Positions 10,979 to 20,974 of a stretch of 64,000 nucleotides of DNA are shown in pieces. A program made the translations under genes and the position numbers. Origin of the DNA: Sacculina carcini. Taxonomy: Eukaryota; Arthropoda; Thecostraca; Sacculinidae. Every line of letters starts with the position of its first letter. Position 1 is the first letter of the stretch. The stretch covers positions 9,477,045 to 9,541,044 of the forward strand of contig OU696578.1 in assembly GCA_916048095.2 (NCBI GenBank). Reading direction: 5' to 3'. The notes under the pieces were generated by a model that saw only the letters and a list, made by a program, of their open reading frames with translations, ran no database searches and had not been told where the DNA came from.

Positions 10979-13452
10979 TTACGAGGCTGCACGAGGCTGA
11001 AACACGAGCGGATATGTGTCGACAGGCAGCGCCAGTCTGCCACTGACCAGATGCTGCGTGACCAGGGCTCGATCCGCAGCAGACGGCGGCAACTGCACGT
11101 GAAACTTGGCCAGCACACAGGCCAGACTCATGATGGCCACGTGGGTGAGCATCTTGGAGCCCATGCAGCTGCGCTTGCCTGTCGAGAACGGCAGGAAATG
11201 TGTCGGCTTGTGCACGAGTCCGTCCCGCACGAAACGCCCTGGTCGGAAGATGAGCGGCTCGTGCCAGTACTGCTCGCTCATGTTCAACTGGTAGTTATTG
11301 ATAAACACCACCGTGCCGCGAGACACGTGGTAGCCCGCCACACTGGAGTCCCGCGAGGCCACGTGCGGCACAATGGGACTGGAAGTGACCCGCAGTGTCT
11401 CGTACAACACCGCCTCAATATAGGGCAGGCGGGCTCGGTCTTCAATGCTGACTGGTTCTCCTGCAAGCTCGACATCAATCTGCTGTTGTGCCTGCTGCTG
11501 TGCATCAGGGTTCAACGCCAACTGCAACATTGCAACAACACGCGCACCATGATCGTCTGACTGCAACATCACGGTGCAATTGACTTCACTGGTGCAAATG
11601 TACACTCGCCTCTTCTACTCGTCCATTGACTCGACCCGCCGGGACAGGAAGTTATCATTGTTCAGGTGCATCATTAAGGATGCTACAACTCAGGTCCGTT
11701 TGGTCCCGCATCACTCCCGACTTTCTTTCCTGTTCTATATTAGGCTAGTTAAGGCTTTGTTAGGTTGGTTAGGCTAGGCTAGTTAGAAAAAGGAATGAGA
11801 GTCGGGACTGAGGCTGGACCAATCGTATCTCAAGATCTCATCGTTCTGTATAACACGTGTTGTTCACCTGTGTGAGCGCCTGCATGATGATGTTGCCCAC
11901 GGCGGAGGATCCCCCGATGAAATCCTCGAGCTCGTATAACGCAGTCAGCTCGTCGATTCTCTCGTTTCCGTTCTGGTCTTGCTGCAACGATTGAGATCAT
12001 AGTTAAAATTGGTTGTGGAAAACTAACATAACAGCATTAAATTATAATATATAAATAAATAATATTAAAAAACTAATAATAGTTGATATTGATTTACAAC
12101 ATTGTATAAATATGCCACTAGTACATGAGTAAATATCGGTTATTTTCAGCTTACCTTCATACGAATCAGCAGCATATCGACAAAATCGCGAGGATTATCG
12201 TGGTTAACGAGTTGTTTATGAGGCTCCAGAATGCGTTCGCTTATGAATTCACGAATTTCCCGAGCCAGACGTCTCAAATTGCCCAGCAGGTTGAGTCGAA
12301 ACACCTTGAGCCAGTCGATGAAGTCCATTGCGTAGCCCAGGTTGATATCCCAGAATATCTCGTCGAAATTTCGCACAATATGCTGGAAATAGGGGTCGTT
12401 GTAGGAGAAGTTGCGCGAGCACAGATACTTGCAGAAAATATTGGCCGTGTTCTCCTGGATGAGTTTCTTGAAGTTGACTGCTTGACCGGCTGCGTTGAGC
12501 AGCGCGTGCTCAAGGGCAGGCAACTCATCTGTGATGGCCTCGTTGAGCTTGAAGAAGGCGTCACTGGCGTTGCGCACGTGCATGAAATGTCGAGCCACGT
12601 TACGTCTGGAGCGCTGTTTGCTGGACCAGTCACACAGCGCCAGTGCTGGAAAACATGCCACATGTCCCCCGTATCAACACAAGCTGCCTTCAACGTGTTC
12701 GAGAGAAACATTCTCCAATTCTCCAATTCAACACTGCTGGTACTATATGTACTGCATGTACTATAATTATATCATTATCAGCACGTAAACTTCATCCTCT
12801 CATCAATAACTCTGCTAAATAAATATTTTGTTTTTGCAAAAATACTTGTATATTAAGTTTGATTTTAATTATCTAATTAGACTGGCTACATTTGCCGTTT
12901 TGCTGAGTAATCATGATGAAATTCGACCATATTGAACTTACAATTGTCCCTGTCTCCTCCGAACAGTTCGTTGTATCTGGTGAAGTTCGGACGCGCATCG
13001 AAATGATCCCCTTTCAGCACAAGCACTTCTCTGATCGACTGGAAATCGCTGGTGACGAGGGCGTCTGTTGAGCCCATTTTGAGAGCAAACACACTGCCCA
13101 GTCGTTCGCTCAGCTCACTCATGCACTGGTAGGGGTTGCTGTGATGTCCCAGTCGAGCCATATCCCCGATAATCGGCAGTGCCCAGCCTGGACGAGGCGC
13201 CAGTCTCACTCGATTATCATCTGTCCGCTGAACTGCTGCTGGTGCTCTCATGCACGTGCCATCCGCCACGTGGTCGGCGTCTGCACGTGCTGCCAGATCA
13301 CAAGCAGCAGCAGTCACCATCCAGCTGCTCATCTGCCGTGCTATCATCAGCTGCAGAGCTCGTGCCATCGAGAGCAGCGGCCGAGTGAGCAGACGGCTGA
13401 GCAGCCAGAGCGAGGCGGTCGTAATGACGGGCAGTGCTGTCGTCAGGTACAT
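10979..13452 (-). CDS. CYP307: Cytochrome P450 CYP307 family (Spook/Spookier-like), 4 exons, 552 aa
   Basis: Minus-strand exons 13452-12942, 12645-12155, 11981-11868 and 11521-10979, with intron phases 1, 0 and 0. Donors are GTAAGT, GTAAGC and GTGAAC. Residues 1-23 form a hydrophobic anchor and the proline hinge RPGWALPIIG is near 87-96. Exon 2 opens with SLALCDWS, a CYP307 hallmark. Exon 3 carries the atypical I-helix EDFIGGSSAVGN, which lacks the usual AGxxT, as in CYP307. Exon 4 has the ExxR motif (ETLR, 413-416), SSPIVPHVA, NNYQLNMS, FRPGRF, and the heme loop FSTGKRSCMG with ligand Cys491. In arthropods these ER P450s act in the 'black box' step between 7-dehydrocholesterol and ketodiol. 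The last acceptor was chosen at 11521 because it gives the family's I-helix spacing; an alternative acceptor 36 bp upstream stays in frame. It is divergent from neverland. Function is inferred by homology. Confidence 0.9.
11698..11826. mobile_element. Short foldback element with TTAGG-like loop in P450 intron
   Basis: The left arm TTGGTCCCGCATCACTCCCG pairs with the right arm GTCGGGACTGAGGCTGGACC. The roughly 50-bp loop reads TTAGGCTAGTTAAGG and GTTAGGTTGGTTAGGCTAGG, degenerate TTAGG units. It lies between exons 3 and 4 of the P450. Confidence 0.75.
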
Positions 13453-13597
13453 GACTGAATATGCTCAGCTGACGACACACAGCCACTGCACTACTCCACT
13501 ACCTCGAGCTCGGGCTCGTGCTGTCACCGACCAAGAATCAGCTCGTCTCCGTCGCACGCCCGTCTTTTATACCAGCGCTCACTTACGCATGCGTCGC

Positions 13598-13643
13598 CAA
13601 CACACACACATCCGCCACACACACACACACACATACACACACA

Positions 13644-13722
<79 letters not shown>
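13598..13722 (+). repeat. (CA)n microsatellite
   Basis: Long near-pure CA run about 150 bp upstream of the P450 start codon, in the divergent intergenic region. Confidence 0.97.
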
Positions 13723-14107
13723 ACACGTGTGCGCAGTTTCTAGCAGATGCATCTTTGTAGCGCGTAGTATTGGCTGGAGGACGCACCTGTGTTGGCCCGG
13801 ACGTGTTGTGCTGTGTTGAGACGCTGGTCAAGACATTTTCCAACACCCAGCTCGTGCTTCATAACCACCAGCTCTTCCCCGCGTATTAGCCTCCATTCTG
13901 CACTAACGTTCAGGTACGCAGCCGAGTCCTGTCTACAAGCCCATATTAATATCAGGGCATTTGGGAGTTAAATTGATAATTTCTTATAAATTATTCTAAA
14001 TAACAGTAAGCATTTGGTCGATCGATTTGTTCTGATAATTCGTTTCATAATTAATTAATTAGTGTAATGGCTTGAATGTTTATCAGTGATTATGTATTAA
14101 TTATCAG

Positions 14108-14353
14108 CAATGGCGGATACAGAGCGGTGTTCAGGGGGGTTGTGAAGCTGCCCAAAATGTTTCCATCAACTCCTCATAACCAAGAGGTTCACTGAGAGGC
14201 CACGAAAAATATTTTTATATAGAAATTGTTGATATAAGCATTATCGCAAATACGTTTCATAATGATGCATGTATATCACTGATCGCCCCCAAAATTCAGC
14301 CCCTCAAAAATTAATTCAGTCCATCCCAAAATTGTACTCTGGATCCGCCACTA
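14108..14353 (+). mobile_element. hAT MITE family C, 246 bp
   Basis: The ends CAATGGCGGATACAG and CTGGATCCGCCACTA are inverted repeats. The flanks ATTATCAG and ATTTTCAG form a 7/8 target duplication. Internal GATATAAGCATTATCGCAAA is shared with copies at 19.7, 25.4 and 54.8 kb. Confidence 0.85.
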
Positions 14354-14484
14354 ATTTTCAGCTTAATTGTCGGTAAAATTTGAAATCTTCATAAAAACAC
14401 GATAAAAATACATGTATGAAATGCAGGTGTTCATGCACTAGCAGGGCTGGGTATCCGCCAATTTTTCTCCAACCTCCAAATGTG

Positions 14485-14820
14485 GACTCCGTGGTGCAGT
14501 TGTTAGCACACCCGCCTCACAAGCGGGAGGTCCGTGGTTCGAAACCCGGCGGAGCAGAATTTCATTGGGCGAATTCTACAATCCCACAGCCCCTGTCCAC
14601 CCAGCAGAAAATGATGGCACCAGATATCAGTCATGAGTTGTGCCATGCATTCTGGGGAGGTGGCCCTCTCTAATACGTCTTACGTCCTTGTGGCGCCATA
14701 GCGTGGAGAGGGTCGGTTCTGCGGTGGCAGCGAGCTGCACGGGGGCACGCCTGTGTGTTCATAAGCTTCGGCTTCTTCCCGTGTAGCAGCTGCCACTTAG
14801 GCATTTAACCTTTTTATTTT
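14485..14820 (+). mobile_element. tRNA-Val-derived SINE, full-length copy
   Basis: The 5' tRNA-like head has an A-box-like region (TGGTGCAGTTGTTAGCA), an anticodon arm CCCGC-CTCACAA-GCGGG with CAC (Val), and a perfect B box GGTTCGAAACC. A roughly 250-bp unrelated body follows, ending in CATTTAACC plus T-rich sequence. The copy at 57190-57516 differs at only a handful of positions, suggesting recent activity. Confidence 0.88.
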
Positions 14821-14892
14821 TTAAATGACAAATTCGCGAAATTTTCGAGATTTTTGTTTCACAAACGCTAATCAGCCAATCCTCAAATACAG

Positions 14893-14920
14893 TGGTTCCC
14901 AACCTCTGATATTAACACTA
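14893..14920 (+). mobile_element. hAT terminal repeat fragment
   Basis: CAGTGGTTCCCAACCT is the family A type terminus standing alone. Confidence 0.45.
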
Positions 14921-15033
14921 GCACACCAGTTTGTTCAGCTTACTAAAGTGTAATAGTGCATCGACCACTTCGAGCACGCATAATTGCTATAATTAACCGT
15001 GCATTTATTACAATTCGTATGAAAATAGATGAA

Positions 15034-15243
<210 letters not shown>

Positions 15244-15476
15244 ACCTTTTGAGTTATGATATATGTGTATATGTTGCGTATGTATGTATATATGATGATG
15301 TTGTGAATGTGCATGCATATGTAGTTAATCATGGTGAGTGTGTGTGTGTGTGTGTGAGTGTGTAGCGTGTTTGGATGTGTGCGAGTGTGAGTGTGTGAAT
15401 GTTCATATTGTACTGAAAAGCCTGATGTTGTATATCTTGATGGATGTGCAATAAATGCAATTAACTTAACTTAACA
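15244..15476 (+). mobile_element. LINE 3' end, truncated copy
   Basis: From CCTTTTGAGTTATGATATAT to GTGCAATAAATGCAATT plus (AACTT)n, it matches the reverse complement of 17138-17372, the 3' UTR of the LINE with reverse transcriptase at 17423-17794. It is 5'-truncated. Confidence 0.85.
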
Positions 15477-15477
15477 T

Positions 15478-15526
15478 GCAGAATGTGAGGGCCCATGTTC
15501 AGTGGGTCTGCTAGCATCAGTTTGCT

Positions 15527-15557
<31 letters not shown>

Positions 15558-15558
15558 T

Positions 15559-15589
<31 letters not shown>

Positions 15590-15828
15590 GTGGTTGTGTG
15601 TTAACGGTGCACATTTGCCATAACATTACCACTTTCTCGTGCACAAAACAAGACAGGTTGTCAGACAATGTCAGTGGCTTCCTGTTGCACGTTGTTGCAA
15701 ATACCGCAATTGCATTTTTAATTGGACAGCATGGCTTGGTGAGATAATTTATCGTCAGTCATGTATCACTGATGCGTTGAGACCGGTTAATTGAGCTCAT
15801 GAAAGATATGCCTGCACGCCGATTGCTG
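15478..15828. other. No gene recognised; interrupted (GT)n
   Basis: (GT)n with TTT interruptions at about 15529-15600; otherwise unremarkable. Confidence 0.5.
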
Positions 15829-16167
15829 GGTGTGTGTGTGTCAGTGTGTGTCAGTGTGTGTGTGTGTCAGTGTGTGTGTGTGTCAGTGTGTGTGTCAGTG
15901 TGTGTCAGTTTGTGTCAGTGTGTGTGTCAGTGTGTGTATGTGTCAGTGTGTGTGTGCGTGTGTCAGTGTGTGTCAGTGTGTGTCAGTGTGTGTGTGTGTC
16001 AGTGTGTGTGTGTGTGTCAGTGTGTGCGTCAGTGTGTGTCAGTGTGTGTCAGTGTGTGTGCGTGTCAGTGTATGTGTGTCAGTGTGTGCGTCAGTGTGTG
16101 TAAGTGTGGGTCAGTGTGTGTGTGTGTGTGTCAGTGTATGTGTGTCAGTGTGTGCGTCAGTGTGTGT
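15829..16167 (+). repeat. GTGTGTCAGT minisatellite
   Basis: Irregular mixture of (GT)n and CAGTGT units. It yields long Cys/Val/Ser ORFs in several frames, judged artefacts. Confidence 0.95.
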
Positions 16168-16885
16168 CTTTTTTCTATCTCGTTTTTTCCTGTTCCACTT
16201 TGAGTTTTTTTCCAAATCTTCAAATCCAAACTTGCTTATCTGTGTGTGTGCGTGCGTGTGTGTGTGTGTGTGCTTATTTTTAGTGCCGAAACATGGTGAT
16301 TTTTTGAACCTAGTGTGGATGTGGAAAAAATGCATTTCTCCACTTTGATAAATTCCTTTTCGACACTTTCTTTTGTTCCATTTTTATCCATTTCAAAAGC
16401 AGGGATAGGGAAGATTGAATTGGGGGGTGGGGGATATTTTTCATTTTTAAATAGGCTCAGTTAAATAGCTGAAGATTTCATTGAATTTTGTTAAATTTTC
16501 ATCAAGCAAACAAGCACACACACACAATCCTGAGATATCTCGCTCTATATTCGTCTTTATAAGCGGAATTTTCGTTTTATCGCCGGAAAAAATGCATGCG
16601 TGTTGCAAGGTAAAACATCTTGCATATCTAGCAGTTGCAAGTTGAAAAATGCAATGTTGTGGTCTGGTTGTTGTTGTCGTTGTGTTTTCGGCTGTTGAAT
16701 GGCTTTTGTGGTGTGTTTATATTTCTCTCTTTCTGTCGGGGCATCCAAACCAATACATTTTTAGCGACTTTGTCAAGTGAAAATCTGGTCGAGCTCAATA
16801 ATATAGATAAATATATTGTAATATACGAGGGTGGATCAAAAATTCACTCGTAGATGTATATTATAAACCCAGATCTACCCGAGAG
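16168..16885. other. No gene recognised
   Basis: AT-rich DNA with a short (GT)n at about 16240-16272. Nothing coding was recognised. Confidence 0.4.
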
Positions 16886-17024
16886 ATGTGTGTATGTCTG
16901 TGTGTGTGACCGTGTGTGTGTGTCTGTGTCTGCGTGTATATGTGTGCGTTTATGTGAGTGCGTTTATGTATGTGTATGTGTGTGTGTGTCTCTCTCTCTG
17001 TGTATGTATGTGCGTGCGTTTTAG

Positions 17025-17080
17025 AGACCTTCGGTGTAAAGCGCCATATAAATGTAATACTGTACTGTACTGTGTGTGTG
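17025..17080 (+). mobile_element. LINE 3' tail (CR1/L2-like)
   Basis: TTCGGTGTAAAGCGCCATATAAATGTAATA followed by a short CTGTA repeat is the typical 3' end of many CR1/L2-clade LINEs (AAGCGCTATATAAATG plus short tandem). Confidence 0.6.
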
Positions 17081-17137
17081 TGTGTCAGTGTGTGTCAGTG
17101 TGTGTGTGTGTGTGTCAGTGTGTGTCAGTGTGTGTAA

Positions 17138-17800
17138 AGTAAAGTAAAGTAAAGTAAATTGCATTTATTGCACATCCATCAAGATATACATCATCAGGCT
17201 TTTCAGTACAATATGAACATGCACACGCTCACACACGCACACACATACACACCCAAACACACTCAAACACACACACACGCATTCACCCATGATTAACTAC
17301 ATATGGATGCACATTCACAACATCATCATATATACATACATACGCAACATATACACATATATCATAACTCAAAAGGTTTGTGTGTATGAAATTTTCGAGT
17401 TGTATTCGTGACGTAGTGTGTTTCATGTAAATGTTCCGTATGCGTATCGGGCAGCGTCGTAATTGATTCGTCTTCTGCCAGCGTCTGTTGTAATCCTCGG
17501 GTAGATGATGTCGCTGCGTCTTGTCGTTCTGTATTCGTTTCGTCGGTCTATCGTGTTGTATAGGAGGTTCGGAGTATTAGTTCGCAGAATCGTGTATATA
17601 AGTCGTTTTCGGTTGGTCGTGAAGAGATCGTTTATTCTCGGGATTCCCAGTTTGGTTAATGCGTCAGATATGTGGTCGCGTTTTCGTCTGTTCGTTAGTA
17701 TTCTCGCGCAGAAGTTGAGGACTTTTTGCAGTTTGTTGAGCTGTGTTGGTCCTGTTGTGCCGTAGATTGTGATGCAGTATGAAAGTGTAGACATGATGAA
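17138..17800 (-). mobile_element. LINE fragment: reverse transcriptase C-terminus and 3' UTR
   Basis: Minus-strand ORF 17794-17423 reads [43 protein letters not shown] and AARYAYG. This is the thumb/C-terminal region typical of non-LTR retrotransposon RTs. A 3' UTR follows, ending in a (TTTAC)n tail near 17138. The RT core and ORF1 are missing, so the element is 5'-truncated. Confidence 0.88.
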
Positions 17801-17817
17801 TGCATTGATAAGAAGTC

Positions 17818-18011
17818 GTGTGTGTGTGTGTCATTGTGCGTGTCAGTGTGTGTCAGTGAGTGTGTATGTCAGTGTGTGTCAGTGTGTGTGTGTGTGTGTT
17901 TGTGTATGTGTGTCAGTGTGTGTGTCAGTGTGTGTGTCAGTGTGTGTGTCAGTGTGTGTCAGTGTGTGTGTGTGTGTGTCAGTGTGTGTCAGTGTGTTTG
18001 TGTCAGTGTGT

Positions 18012-18051
<40 letters not shown>

Positions 18052-18062
18052 CAGTGTGTGTG
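17818..18062 (+). repeat. GTGTGTCAGT minisatellite, second array
   Basis: Same composition as the array at 15829-16167. It directly abuts the 5'-truncated edge of the LINE. Confidence 0.95.
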
Positions 18063-18165
18063 TAATTACACCAATATTTCACCTCCGTGGTGTGAACCAC
18101 CAATTACATCTGGAGCAATACTTTGGTGTGTAAAGGAACAATTGAATTAATCACTGGCAAAAATA

Positions 18166-18209
<44 letters not shown>

Positions 18210-18211
18210 CT
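18166..18211 (+). repeat. (CA)n-(TA)n microsatellite
   Basis: A CA run passing into a TA run. Confidence 0.95.
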
Positions 18212-18588
18212 AATAAGCATATTATGGAGGTTTATAAAAAGTCCAGTTAGCTGAAACTATTATTTCAATTGCAATGTTTATTTAATTACAGTTTTATTGC
18301 ACAAAGTAGAGTTGGTCTTGTTCTTGAATTCCAGTATATCAATGCGTGTTCACTTATACGCACTCAGTTGAGCGCTCACACCAGCACAGATGAAGTGATG
18401 TAGAGTGAGTTGTGTTTTGTTGTGTTTGTGGCTACCTTTTATGCTGTTCTCAATGATTGCATCTTGAATGACAAGCTGGCACGTGCGGTGGACACCTCAT
18501 CATGATGACAAACACCTTATCAGGACTTCTCCATCAGGACCGCACTTCTTGCATGCTCCAGTCTCGTGCTTATCAGGACTGTTGGGTG

Positions 18589-18915
18589 ACAGTGTCAGTG
18601 TGAGTGTCAGTGTCAGTGTGAGTGTCAGTGTCAGTGTGAGTGTCAGTGACAGTGACAGTGACAGTGCCAGTGTGAGTGTGAGTGTGAGTGTGAGTGTGAG
18701 TGTCAGTGTCAGTGTCAGTGTCAGTGTCAGTGTCAGTGTCAGTGTCAGTGTCAGTGTCAGTGTGAGTGTGAGTGTGAGTGTGAGTGTCAGTGTCAATGTC
18801 AGTGTGATTGTCAGTGTCAGTGTGTCAGTGTCAGTGTCAGTGTGTCAGTGTGTCAGTATGTCAGTGTCAGTGTCGGTGTCAGTATCAGTGTCAGTGTCAG
18901 TGAAAGTGACAGTCA
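18589..18915 (+). repeat. GTCAGT / GTGAGT hexamer-type minisatellite
   Basis: About 320 bp of GTCAGT and GTGAGT units in patches. It encodes Val-Ser repeats on + and Thr-Leu repeats on -, judged artefacts. Confidence 0.96.
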
Positions 18916-18967
18916 GTTTGTGCGCGTGGGCATGGTAGCTTTTTCCTACAAGTTCAACGACATCAAC

Positions 18968-19110
18968 ACAAGCACACGCACACACTAGCACACACACTAG
19001 CACACACACTAGCACACACACTAGCACACACACTAGCACATACACTAACACACACACTAACACACACACTAGCATACGCACAAACACAAACACACGCATA
19101 CAAACACGCA
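18968..19110 (+). repeat. ACACACTAGC minisatellite
   Basis: Around nine ACACACTAGC/ACACACTAAC units, then CA-rich decay. Confidence 0.93.
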
Positions 19111-19684
19111 TACAAACAGAGATATACAAGCGGTGCTTAAACACCATATTCACACGCAATCTCAATGTAAGCTTCTAAATTGATTGAGCATTTATTTCTA
19201 GAAATATTTCAGGTATATTTCAGAAGTCCAAAAGACATCAGAATAGCGCAGGAGTGGGAAAACTACGGCCCGACGACCAGATCCGACCTTCGAAGTCGAT
19301 TTATCCGACCCGCCGACCATACTTGAGTTTGCTTGATAAATTGTATGAACGTAGCTTCTTTGATAACTTTCAAGTAAATATACGTGCTGGTTATTTTTTA
19401 TTTGTGTTCATTACACGAAACTCATCCATGATTAGCATGAAGTTTTAATCCTAGTTGTTCATCTCATTCTCAGAGCTTTCGTTCTGACTTACAAGTAGTG
19501 AAAAATAATGATTATGCAGCCTGCACTCGTGTTTCTCAATTATCTGCTTGTCAGGAAAAAGTTTTCCGACTGCTGGTATAGCGGATCATACATCAGATAC
19601 GCAAAAAGCGCTCACATGTCAGAAAAAAGCGTTAAAACTAACCGCTAAACTAGCCTCTGGCGTTAGTACTATCATAGAAACCAA

Positions 19685-20008
19685 CACTGGCCGATCCAGA
19701 GGGGGGGTTCGGGGGCTGAAGCCCCCCACAATGTTTCCACCAACTCCTCATAACAGCTTCACTAAAAGTGATCAAGGAAAACTATATTTTTGTAGAGTCT
19801 GCTGATATAAGCATTATCACAAGACATATTGACGCATAATGCTTTTGTAAATGTGTGTATACGAGTATACATTTGTGTGTGTGTATACTCATATAACATA
19901 AATATGTGTATACTCGTATATCACGGAAAAAATTGCAGCCCCCTAAAATCATTCAGCCCCCCTAAAATCATTCAGCCTTCCTATAATTGCACTCTGGATC
20001 CGCTACTG
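19685..20008 (+). mobile_element. hAT MITE family C, longer copy
   Basis: It starts CACTGGCCGATCCAGAGG and ends CACTCTGGATCCGCTACTG. Shared internal blocks include AATGTTTCCACCAACTCCTC and GATATAAGCATTATC. A clear target duplication was not seen. Confidence 0.75.
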
Positions 20009-20214
20009 GACACTAGCACATACAAATAAGAGGAACAAGGTCGAAATGGAGGGTGATTTCGTCACACAAGACACACACACAGGCGGTTCTTCCTGTCTCG
20101 ATGGCCAAAGAGTTCGGCACTCTTTCGCTCACAATGTCGGCTGGACATTTTCTAGTTATGAGCGTGATCGAGTGGTGACATGATCGAGAACAATACCTCT
20201 GCTTCTCAGGCGAA

Positions 20215-20941
20215 ATGACATTGAGAGGTGGCGAGATGGAGGACGGTGTGATGTGGCGGTCTGATGATGCCGACCAGTGTGGAGGAGGTGACAGCTGGAC
20301 AGTGTTGAGTGGGCACATTGTGCGTCTCTTCTGGCTGCTATCTACTGATCAGCCCGTGCTACTGGTCCATTGCTGGCTGCTGGTCAAACTGCTGGTGCCG
20401 ATTTACGCGGCGTACTATCTGCTGCGAGTCTATATTGTGCCGACAAATCGAGTGAAGGTCAGCGAGTGACGAGATCAAGCTCACCTAGACCACACACCAA
20501 CCCTCTCTGTTCTTCATGTCACCATTTTCACGACATATCGGGCTATACATTCCAGTGTTAATGTGAATAAGTTATCAGTATGGGAACATAATTTATTTCA
20601 TTATAACTCGCACGTCTTATATTCTGGCCACAGGCAGCTTGATATCAACATTGAACTGACTTGTGTATCCGTGCATGTGCATTTTGCAATGTACATTTAC
20701 GCTAGGGTCTGGAGGCGTTCGGTGTTGTGAGAGGGGATCACTTTAAGCTGTCACATGATCCGTGCCAGCGAGCCTCTCACGTGAACCAGGTGCGCGACAG
20801 ACAGAAGCGCGGGCTCATGCCGCCTCCCTTCCCCAACGGCTGGTTCGCCGTCATGGACAGCGACCAATTGAGCGCCAGCCAAGTGGCTCCTCTCAATGTT
20901 CTAGGCAAGTGACTCCTCTCAATGTTCTAGGCTAGCTCAAC

Positions 20942-20974
<33 letters not shown>

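Noticed and set aside
11522-11557. Alternative acceptor 36 bp upstream in P450 exon 4
   Set aside because: It keeps the frame but inserts 12 residues into the I-helix region, where CYP307 proteins have none.
10916-11560. Plus-strand 214-aa ORF
   Set aside because: It is antisense to P450 exon 4, which has clear heme-loop and ExxR motifs on the minus strand.
12125-12766. Plus-strand 213-aa ORF
   Set aside because: Shadow of P450 exon 2 on the opposite strand.
14491-14564. A functional tRNA-Val gene
   Set aside because: The B box and anticodon arm are good, but the T and acceptor stems pair poorly and the same unit with its non-tRNA body occurs three times, so it is a SINE head.
20910-20915. 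GT donor (GTGACT) 5 bp after the GC donor of nvd exon 2
   Set aside because: It gives phase 2, incompatible with the phase 1 acceptor of exon 3.
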